From positions 1-44,521 of IMG/VR virus record IMGVR_UViG_3300032896_000441: a stretch of DNA of 44,521 bases; one strand, given 5' to 3'. The stretch is from a virus. Position 1 is the stretch's first letter, and every line of letters begins with the position of its first letter. Below, in pieces: positions 39,411 to 44,521 of this stretch. The position numbers and the translations under genes are program-made. The notes under the pieces are model-generated. The model was not told the origin of the DNA. It made no database searches and saw only the letters and a program-made list of their open reading frames with translations.

Positions 39411-39805
39411 GCGCACCCCCGGCGGAACTTCTTCAGCTCGGGGTCGTACTGGTACCAGCACACGATCTGGGAGGCGAGCTGCTGATCGAAGCTCCGGGTG
39501 ATGCTGGTCGGCCGGTGGCAGTGACGGCAGGTGCCGCCGTCGACGAGCACCTGGAGCAGCCGCATGATCGCGACCTCGGGGTTCGGGCCGGCCCCGACCT
39601 CGAAGCGACGGCCACCGAAGCTCGCGACCGCGATCCATACGACCGGGTCATCCTCGTCGCAGTAGCGCACCTGGAAGGACCGGGCACCGACCCTGGGGAC
39701 CATCGCGGCGGCCGCACGGAAGAAGTCGTCGTCGAGGTCGGCCGGGCGGCCGCCCGCAGGTCCGCGGGCGCCCGCAGGGTTCCTCGGCTTGCGTCGGTTG
39801 CCCAT
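39407..39805 (-). CDS. Early protein with CxxC motif
   Basis: The 132-residue protein has a disordered basic N-terminus, a central alpha/beta part (ARSFQVRYCDEDDPVVWIAVASFGG), and CRHCHRPTSI near residue 95 that could bind metal. ATG 39805 is in a TGATG overlap. No named domain. Confidence 0.58.
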   Translation of the reverse strand: MGNRRKPRNPAGARGPAGGRPADLDDDFFRAAAAMVPRVGARSFQVRYCDEDDPVVWIAVASFGGRRFEVGAGPNPEVAIMRLLQVLVDGGTCRHCHRPTSITRSFDQQLASQIVCWYQYDPELKKFRRGCA

Positions 39806-39960
39806 CAGCTCGCCTCCGCCCCGGCGAGAGCGAGCACGACCACGACGCCGGCGAGAACCGTGACCAGGAATGCCCGCCGCCGACTGCCCGGCTCTGCCGC
39901 CAGCGCGGTGGTGATCCCGGCGAGCAGCAGCGCCGCGGTCCACAGCGCGTAGCGCGTCAC
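39805..39960 (-). CDS. Small two-helix membrane protein
   Basis: The protein has 51 residues. Two hydrophobic helices (about 4-20 and 32-47) are separated by a charged turn (EPGSRRR), so a hairpin in the membrane is expected. GTG 39960 overlaps the upstream gene (GTGA). The role is unknown; such proteins are found in early operons of actinophages. Confidence 0.6.
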   Translation of the reverse strand: MTRYALWTAALLLAGITTALAAEPGSRRRAFLVTVLAGVVVVLALAGAEAS

Positions 39961-40322
39961 GACCCGGCTCCCAGGAGCACCTCGCGGACGCCGTCCTCGT
40001 TGCGGGCGAGCGTGACGAGGTCGATGGGGTGGAGCGTGTGGGGCTCGCTGTCCGCGCACGAGTCGCCGCCGGGCGTGCCGACGCACGCCTCACAGATGAC
40101 GACGTCGATGCGGACCGTCGGCCCCATCAGCCCGAAGCCGGTGTAGACCCGGTACGAGGTCAGGGTGCCGACGACCGTCCTGCTCGCAGCGCTGTTGGGT
40201 GCTCCGAACAGGTCGAGCACCGTGAAGCGGATGACGGCGCCCACGCACTCGGACGTCAGCAGGTGGGCCTGCGTCACCTTGGCCAAGCGGCGCCGGTACG
40301 CCTCGATCTGGCGGGCGGTCAT
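39957..40322 (-). CDS. Early protein of unknown function
   Basis: The protein has 121 residues. After a basic helix (RQIEAYRRRLAKVTQAHLL) a beta-rich part (AVIRFTVLDLFGAP, TLTSYRVYTGFG) and a C-E-A-C...C segment follow. ATG 40322 overlaps the upstream stop. No named domain. Confidence 0.57.
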   Translation of the reverse strand: MTARQIEAYRRRLAKVTQAHLLTSECVGAVIRFTVLDLFGAPNSAASRTVVGTLTSYRVYTGFGLMGPTVRIDVVICEACVGTPGGDSCADSEPHTLHPIDLVTLARNEDGVREVLLGAGS

Positions 40323-40507
40323 CCGGGGCTCACCTGGTCCAGGCCGAGATGCTCGAGCATGTCCAGAAGCTCGTCCTGCCAGCCGCCGGCGATCGCGGCC
40401 TCGGCGACGGAGACCGCCGCACGGCGGCGTTCGGCGTCGGGGACCTGCCCGAGCTGCAGACCGGCGCCAGCGTCGCCCAGGCCGGGGATCACGCGGGACT
40501 CGGTCAT
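40319..40507 (-). CDS. Small helical protein
   Basis: The 62-residue acidic, helical protein (ERRRAAVSVAEAAIAGGWQDELLDMLEHLGL) starts at ATG 40507, overlapping the HTH gene stop (ATGA). Too short for a functional call. Confidence 0.55.
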   Translation of the reverse strand: MTESRVIPGLGDAGAGLQLGQVPDAERRRAAVSVAEAAIAGGWQDELLDMLEHLGLDQVSPG

Positions 40508-41316
40508 GATGCCTGCCCTTCGTTGTCGCGCGGGATGTAGCGGTTCGTGTTCCAGCCGGTGAGGCGCTCCAGGTCCCTCAGAGACCGGCCGGTGTCTGAC
40601 CAGCGGCGGACAACCTCGGTGCGCGTCGCCCGGTTGGCCTCCGCGGTCCGGCCGCTGAGGATCCGGTCGACGACGACGTCGTCGACGGCGGCCTCGTCGC
40701 GGCAGCGGGTGGGTTCGGGGCGTTCGGCGGGGTCGTCGATGTCGTCCCAGGCGAGCGGTGGCAGGTAGCCGTACGTCGCCGCTCGGTGGGCGGTGAGGCT
40801 CGACGGGCCGCGGCGGCCGGACAGGCGCTCGTAGGCGTCGTCGATGGCACGCCAGCGCCGCGCGATGGTGCGCGGCCGCCGGCCGAGCGCGAACACGCTG
40901 CTGGAGGTTCCGGTGAGCTCGCTGATGGCGCCGTGGGACCAGCCGAGGGCGAGCATCGCCCGGACCCGACGCGTGGCGCCGAGCGCGGGGACCTTCGCCT
41001 CGCTGTCGAGGACGGACGGCACAGCCACGGAGACGGGGACGTCGAGCAGCGGGAGCAGCTGGCGCTCGACGCGCTGGTGCTCGCCCAGCACGATGAGGCG
41101 CAGGCCCTGGTCGGACCCGGCGCCCGCCATCGTGACGATCGCGTCGTACGGCCACTGGCAGTCGAGCAGGGCCTGGATCCGCTCTCGGAAGGGGCCGGCG
41201 TCCAGCAGGCCGGTCTCCTCGCCGCGCAGGAGTGCGAGCTGGCGGCGCTTCCGCCGGCGCTGGGTGACCAGACGTTGGCGCTGAGCCCGGTACTGGTCGA
41301 GTTCCTGGGCGCTCAC
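40504..41316 (-). CDS. HTH-containing early regulator candidate
   Basis: The protein has 270 residues. A basic coiled N-terminus (LDQYRAQRQRLVTQRRRKRRQLALLRG) precedes two HTH-like segments: MLALGWSHGAISELTGTSSSVF (middle) and TGRSLRDLERLTGWNTNRYI (C-terminal). It could be a transcription regulator or a terminase-like DNA binder. GTG 41316 overlaps a small membrane gene (GTGA). The family is unknown to me. Confidence 0.6.
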   Translation of the reverse strand: MSAQELDQYRAQRQRLVTQRRRKRRQLALLRGEETGLLDAGPFRERIQALLDCQWPYDAIVTMAGAGSDQGLRLIVLGEHQRVERQLLPLLDVPVSVAVPSVLDSEAKVPALGATRRVRAMLALGWSHGAISELTGTSSSVFALGRRPRTIARRWRAIDDAYERLSGRRGPSSLTAHRAATYGYLPPLAWDDIDDPAERPEPTRCRDEAAVDDVVVDRILSGRTAEANRATRTEVVRRWSDTGRSLRDLERLTGWNTNRYIPRDNEGQAS

Positions 41317-41471
41317 CGCTCGCCACCTCCCAGCACGAGTCGCAGGAGGGCGAGGCCGAACTTGCTCCGGCCGAAGCGGCTGTTGGGCCGATCCGCAGCG
41401 GCGAACGCGCCGATGGCGATCCACAGGAGCGCCAGCAGGATCGCCCAGAAGATCCACGCGTCGTCGGTCAT
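41313..41471 (-). CDS. 52-residue single-pass membrane protein
   Basis: ATG 41471 overlaps the ParB-like stop (ATGA), and the TGA overlaps the next start (GTGA). Residues 5-25 (AWIFWAILLALLWIAIGAF) form one membrane helix, followed by a basic Arg/Lys-rich tail that should face the cytoplasm. Possible roles are membrane anchoring or exclusion. Confidence 0.6.
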   Translation of the reverse strand: MTDDAWIFWAILLALLWIAIGAFAAADRPNSRFGRSKFGLALLRLVLGGGER

Positions 41472-43042
41472 GACTTCGCCTCACCGGACTCGTCGTCGAC
41501 GAGGTGGATCGCGGAGTCGGCCGGCTGGTCGCAGTCGGTGCAGGCGTACTCGGGGTCGCCGGCGAACGGGTGCGGGTCGAAGGTCGGGTCGTCGGGCGTG
41601 GCGGTCTCGGCCTGGTCCGTGCTCGACGGCTCGGGGTCGTCGATGGAGGCCTGGCCGAGCAGATCCTGGTCGTCGTCGGTGAGGGTGTGGCCCTGACGCT
41701 CGGCGAGGGTGATGTAGGCGCGCACGAGCTCGGCGTTCAACTGGTTCCAGGTGTAGTGGTTGTGGCCGCTGCGGACCGAGGCGACCTGTCGGTCTTCGAT
41801 CCCCACGGCGAGCACGACGACAAGGGTGCGGAGCAGCTCGGGTCCGGAGGCGTCGGCCAGCTCCGCGACGTGGTGGCGGAACAGCTGAAGGTCGGCGTCC
41901 TTGCGGGAGTACTCCCACCGCTCCCACCGGTTGGGCTCCGGGGTGTCGGTGAGGTCGAAGTACTGCGCGAGGCGCCCCTGCTCCAGGTTGCTGATGAGGG
42001 ACGGCAAGAGGTTGCGGAGCAGGTCGACGAGGACCTTGTCGACCTTCATGCCGGGCTTGATGGCTTCGGCCAGCGAGCGGACGCGGAGGCGGCGCGCGAC
42101 CTCGATCGCCTCCTGCCGAGCCTCGCGCTCGGCGGCGGCCCGTTCGGCTCGGGCGCGGTCGGCGACCGCGGCCTCGTCTCGCTCCTCGTCGGTGTGCGTC
42201 TCGGGTGCGGTGCAGACGAGGATGACCGCGCTGTTGTAGATGCCCCACTCCAGGATCGCGGCGAGGCAGTCCTTGTGACCCTCGCGGTCGGTGACGCCGG
42301 TGTGAGCGAGCCGGGCGACCTTGTGCTTCTCGATGTCGACGTGGATCTCGCCGGTGGACTCCAGGACCGTCACATCGGGGTAGTCCGTCGCGGCCCGCTT
42401 CTCGGCCGCGAGGCGGTTCTTACGGCGGCCCTTGGCGTACTCCAGCTCGTACCTGAGGTTGCCGCTGCCCGCGGCCTTCTCGAGCTTCTTCGTCGTGGCG
42501 GGGTCGTCGGCGAAGGAGGCGATCGCCAGGGCGTCGTCGAGGGTGAGGTCGCCGGCGTGGACCTTGGTCTGGGTGGTCTTGGCGAGCTTCAGCAGCCGCC
42601 GCCGGGCGGTGACGGTCTTCGGGTCGACCCCGACGATCTCGGCGATCTCCTTGACCTTGCGTCCGAACAGCGCGAGCTGCTCGTAGCCCTCGGCCTCCTC
42701 GATGGGAGACAGGTCCTTGCGGCGGCCGTTCTCGACGAGCATCGCCTCGACCTGCGAGGCCTCGTCGACCAGGTCGGTGCGGACGATCGCGGGCACCACC
42801 TTCAGCCGCGCCTTCTTGGCGCCGGCGAGTCGGCGGTGCCCCGCGATGAGCACGTAGGTGTCGTCGCCAGCGGTGTGCGGGGCGACGATGAGCGGCTGGA
42901 GGATGCCGGAGGCCTTGATCGACGCGACGAGCTCGTCGTCGGCGACGGCCTTGCGGCGGACGTTCTTCGGGTGCGGGACAACGAGCGTGAGGTCGAGCTC
43001 GTGCTCGTACGTCGATGTCGTGGTCTCGGTGGTGGTGCTCAT
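41468..43042 (-). CDS. Large KorB-like ParB protein, paralogue 2
   Basis: The protein has 524 residues. The ParB N-terminal domain (VPHPKNVRRKAVADDELVAS, YVLIAGHRRLAGAKKA) is followed by ENGRRKDLSPIEEAEGYEQL and an HTH (KVKEIAEIVGVDPKTVTARRRLL). A long charged coiled coil lies at about 285-320. The C-terminal part ends with a C-x2-C pair. ATG 43042 has GAGGTCACAC upstream. It is the largest early protein and could silence host or phage promoters, or act in replication. The link to partition is only by family. Confidence 0.85.
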   Translation of the reverse strand: MSTTTETTTSTYEHELDLTLVVPHPKNVRRKAVADDELVASIKASGILQPLIVAPHTAGDDTYVLIAGHRRLAGAKKARLKVVPAIVRTDLVDEASQVEAMLVENGRRKDLSPIEEAEGYEQLALFGRKVKEIAEIVGVDPKTVTARRRLLKLAKTTQTKVHAGDLTLDDALAIASFADDPATTKKLEKAAGSGNLRYELEYAKGRRKNRLAAEKRAATDYPDVTVLESTGEIHVDIEKHKVARLAHTGVTDREGHKDCLAAILEWGIYNSAVILVCTAPETHTDEERDEAAVADRARAERAAAEREARQEAIEVARRLRVRSLAEAIKPGMKVDKVLVDLLRNLLPSLISNLEQGRLAQYFDLTDTPEPNRWERWEYSRKDADLQLFRHHVAELADASGPELLRTLVVVLAVGIEDRQVASVRSGHNHYTWNQLNAELVRAYITLAERQGHTLTDDDQDLLGQASIDDPEPSSTDQAETATPDDPTFDPHPFAGDPEYACTDCDQPADSAIHLVDDESGEAKS

Positions 43043-43082
43043 GTGTGACCTCGGTTCTCTCGGTGGGTGAGGGCTGGGGACC

Positions 43083-43553
43083 TCAGGTGGATGCGGGCAG
43101 CGGTGGCCGGCCGCGGGCCAGGAGGCCCGAGGTCGGTGTCTCTCTGGTGGTGAAGCCGGCGAGCCCGTATCGCCAGCCGGAGATGTGGGCGTGCAGAGAC
43201 GCGACGACTCGGCCGTCGGGGAGCTCGATCGGCGTCGTGCACAGGACGTGGTCGAACAGCGCGAGCGAGAGGTGCGCCACTTGGTCGACCTCGTCCGGGG
43301 CGTCGGCCGTGACGCCGGCGAGGAGCAGGTCGAGCACGGTCGCCCCGGCGTACGCCTGCTGCAGCTGCGCGACGGTGTCGGTCTGCCACGGCGGTCCCTG
43401 GACGTCATCGAGGGGCGCGACGCGCTTCGTGCCGCAAGTGACGTGGGGCGTGAACGGGTGCGGCCCCTGAGGCTGACCGTCACTGCTGGTGCAGCAGCAG
43501 GTCAGCATCCGGCTGACGTCGCGCCGCGGCGCGTCGTCGAGCTGCTCCTCCAT
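43083..43553 (-). CDS. Early protein of unknown function
   Basis: The protein has 156 residues. The start ATG 43553 shares a base with the previous stop (TGATG). It has CCC near the N-terminus (about 20), an alpha/beta middle (ATVLDLLLAGVTADAPDEVDQVAHLSL) and the stretch PDGRVVASLHAHISGW. No named domain; a few conserved-looking Cys/His could bind metal. Confidence 0.57.
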   Translation of the reverse strand: MEEQLDDAPRRDVSRMLTCCCTSSDGQPQGPHPFTPHVTCGTKRVAPLDDVQGPPWQTDTVAQLQQAYAGATVLDLLLAGVTADAPDEVDQVAHLSLALFDHVLCTTPIELPDGRVVASLHAHISGWRYGLAGFTTRETPTSGLLARGRPPLPAST

Positions 43554-43858
43554 CAGCACTGCCCCGGCCTCTGGTGCTCGAGCTTCTGGTGCGCACGGAG
43601 GACGTCGAGCGCGCTCGATGGGCAGCGAACGGACAGGGTCCCCACCGGCCGCGGCGGCGTGAGTGCCTGAGCGAGCGCCGTGGCGACCTCGTGGAACTCC
43701 CGCTCGACCGGGATCCAGGACGTGCCGGCGCCGCGCAGGTACACCCGGGTCGTCTCCGGCGAGTCGGGATCCTGCGTGACCGCCGCGACGTCAGGCGGCG
43801 AGACGAGGACCTGGTCGCTGAGCTGGAGCAGGCCGGGCAGAGTCACGATCTCGGTCAC
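43553..43858 (-). CDS. Early protein of unknown function
   Basis: The 101-residue protein is the second gene of the early operon. It begins with beta strands (VTLPGLLQLSDQVLVSPPDVAAV), then a helix (EFHEVATALAQAL), and ends basic. GTG 43858 overlaps the xis-like gene stop (GTGA). No named family. Confidence 0.58.
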   Translation of the reverse strand: MTEIVTLPGLLQLSDQVLVSPPDVAAVTQDPDSPETTRVYLRGAGTSWIPVEREFHEVATALAQALTPPRPVGTLSVRCPSSALDVLRAHQKLEHQRPGQC

Positions 43859-44070
43859 GACGACGTCCCAGCCCTCAGCCGGGCGAGCAGCTCGTCGACG
43901 TCGCCACGGCGGAACCGGCGCTGGCCACCCAGGGTGCGCTGGGAGCGGATCTTGCCCTCGGCGTCCCAGCGGCGGATGGTCTCGACGCTGACCTGCAGCT
44001 CGCGGGCGGTCGGGCCGATCGCGAGCAGCTCGTCCGCCGGGTCCTGGGTATACCCAGTTTCGTTCGGCAT
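43855..44070 (-). CDS. Xis/Cro-like MerR-type HTH, first early gene
   Basis: The protein has 71 residues. GPTARELQVSVETIRRWDAEGKI forms the HTH and GGQRRFRRGDVDELLARL the wing, which is the excisionase/MerR-N fold. It is divergent from the repressor-like gene over a 112-bp gap, in the place of Xis or a Cro-like switch protein. A -10 TAGGTT ends six bases before the ATG at 44070, so its mRNA may be leaderless. A 14-bp palindrome lies in its first codons. Confidence 0.82.
   Translation of the reverse strand: MPNETGYTQDPADELLAIGPTARELQVSVETIRRWDAEGKIRSQRTLGGQRRFRRGDVDELLARLRAGTSS
44044..44057. promoter_or_regulatory. Perfect 14-bp palindrome in the start of the xis-like gene
   Basis: CTGGGTATACCCAG lies at codons 5-9 of the xis-like gene, just downstream of its presumed transcription start. 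A repressor bound here would block transcription of the early operon. Codon constraint alone does not require a perfect palindrome. Confidence 0.6.
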
Positions 44071-44076
44071 GGCCGG

Positions 44077-44106
44077 AACCTAAGCATGCCCAGAGTTCCA
44101 GGGCAA
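44077..44106 (-). promoter_or_regulatory. Early leftward promoter (candidate)
   Basis: On the minus strand TTGCCC (44106-44101), 18 bp, then TAGGTT (44082-44077) forms a sigma-70-like promoter. The -10 ends six bases before ATG 44070, giving a leaderless or near-leaderless transcript. Confidence 0.68.
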
Positions 44107-44144
44107 GCACATCGGCCCTGGCGTGGCACACCCATTCCTAGGTA

Positions 44145-44175
44145 TTGACAGGTTTGAGCAGGTTTTGGGTAGGGT
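44145..44175 (+). promoter_or_regulatory. Repressor promoter (candidate)
   Basis: TTGACA (44145-44150), a 19-bp spacer and TAGGGT (44170-44175) precede ATG 44183 by seven bases. The spacer is slightly long. CAGGTTT direct repeats overlap it, so it is probably autoregulated. Confidence 0.72.
44149..44165. repeat. Two CAGGTTT direct repeats, one helical turn apart
   Basis: CAGGTTT occurs at 44149-44155 and 44159-44165, starting exactly 10 bp apart, across the repressor promoter spacer. Such phased repeats fit a repressor or Xis binding site. Confidence 0.5.
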
Positions 44176-44182
44176 CGGGCGT

Positions 44183-44521
44183 ATGACCAGTGACGTAGTG
44201 GGCGCAGAGCCCACCCCGTACATCCCCGAGTTCCTCTTCGGCGACAAGGTGCGCAAGATCCGCCGCGACGCCGGCGAGAGCCAGGGGACGATGGCCCAGA
44301 AGCTTCAGGTCAGCTCGGCGACCGTCGCTGCCTGGGAGACCAGCATCAACATGCCGCGGAACGCGGTCTCGATCGCTCAGAGGATCGAACTGGCCTACGG
44401 AGTGCCCGCCTGGTGGCTACTCGGGCTGCAAATGCCGACCGCCCCCAGGCCCGGTGGGCCTGAGGGCGGTGCGACTGCTGGGCTCCCCCGGTTGGACTCG
44501 AACCAACAACCCTCCGGTTAA
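44183..44521 (+). CDS. XRE-family repressor-like protein whose gene end is the att core
   Basis: The protein has 112 residues. Residues 19-81 form an XRE HTH (VRKIRRDAGESQGTMAQKLQVS, then SSATVAAWETSINMPR, ending GVPAWWLLG), as in phage immunity repressors. There is no dimer or cleavage domain. Residues 86-112 are encoded by a hairpin and by the tRNA 3' half, so they are not likely to be a folded domain. ATG 44183 is seven bases after the -10, giving a leaderless mRNA. The stop TAA lies in the tRNA anticodon loop. It is divergent from the xis-like gene. Confidence 0.82.
   Translation: MTSDVVGAEPTPYIPEFLFGDKVRKIRRDAGESQGTMAQKLQVSSATVAAWETSINMPRNAVSIAQRIELAYGVPAWWLLGLQMPTAPRPGGPEGGATAGLPRLDSNQQPSG
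44438..44470. terminator. Hairpin inside the repressor reading frame, next to the tRNA
   Basis: Two 7-bp stem segments (ACCGCCC with GGGCGGT, CAGGCCC with GGGCCTG) separated by one C-A mismatch enclose a GGT loop. The hairpin lies ten bases beyond the tRNA 3' end as read on the minus strand, so it could end the tRNA transcript after integration as well as the repressor transcript. Confidence 0.65.
44481..44521 (-). tRNA. Partial tRNA 3' half (anticodon NUU, probably Asn), attachment core
   Basis: On the minus strand the sequence gives the end of the anticodon loop (UUAA), stem CCGGA, variable loop GGGUU, T arm GUUGG-UUCGAGU-CCAAC, acceptor CGGGGGA and discriminator G. The anticodon must end in UU, so Asn or Lys; the G discriminator favours Asn. 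The 5' half lies outside the window. In a phage this 3' half is the attP core that rebuilds the host tRNA after integration. Confidence 0.82.

Noticed and set aside
41504-43048. Plus-strand open frame of 514 codons
   Set aside because: Antisense to the clear ParB-like gene; low complexity and no domain.
1-44521. Mu-like transposable phage
   Set aside because: Portal and baseplate resemble Mu, but a tyrosine integrase and tRNA core are present and no DDE transposase or Mu-B ATPase is seen.

Overview
The window reads as one complete temperate bacteriophage or prophage of a high-GC actinobacterium. The host is inferred from the very high GC, the frequent GTG starts, the apparently leaderless regulatory genes and an actinobacterial DUF2510 protein. 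A Nocardioides-like host is possible but not proven. The sequence opens on the start codon of a tyrosine integrase. It ends inside a tRNA 3' half (anticodon NUU, probably Asn) that also forms the 3' end of a repressor-like gene. If the ends are joined, the order is xis-like gene, divergent promoters, repressor, attP/tRNA core, int. The window is therefore probably one full phage unit of about 44.5 kb cut at the attachment core.

Layout from left to right: int (1-801) and a DUF2510 membrane protein (845-1594) lie on the plus strand and meet the late operon at a strong bidirectional hairpin (1609-1648). From 28140 down to 1670 nearly everything lies on the minus strand. In transcription order it holds: small genes and an HNH protein; a ParB-methyltransferase fusion; small and large terminase; DUF935-type portal; ClpP-like protease/scaffold; decoration protein; major capsid; connectors; contractile tail sheath and tube; tail assembly chaperones joined by a canonical -1 slippery heptamer; tape measure; hub with NlpC/P60 domain; OB-fold, gp25, J and I baseplate proteins; an SGNH-hydrolase fibre and a second fibre; amidase endolysin; and three small membrane proteins. 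This is a Mu/P2-style contractile tail. A two-gene plus-strand cassette with a 24-bp palindrome sits inside the structural module (23145-23616).

A non-coding regulatory gap (28141-28446) separates the late operon from the upstream genes. A plus-strand GNAT/HTH cassette (29751-30441), with two near-identical operators over a leaderless promoter, interrupts the minus strand. The right arm (30553-44070) is a long minus-strand early operon, mostly joined by ATGA, GTGA or TGATG overlaps. It encodes many small proteins of unknown function, two KorB-like ParB proteins, an ASCH protein, an HNH nuclease, a DUF3263 protein, zinc-ribbon proteins and a lambda-O-like replication initiator. The initiator gene carries a 45-bp-period iteron array that is probably the replication origin.

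Expected workflow (inference): the repressor/xis switch at 44.07-44.18 kb decides lysogeny. Early genes are read leftward through the initiator and its internal origin. Late genes from about 28 kb leftward package DNA, build a contractile virion and lyse the host. The best candidates for new biology are the repressor/attP/hairpin overlap, the iterons inside the initiator gene, the two inserted plus-strand cassettes, and the EEP-like nuclease with an arginine tail.
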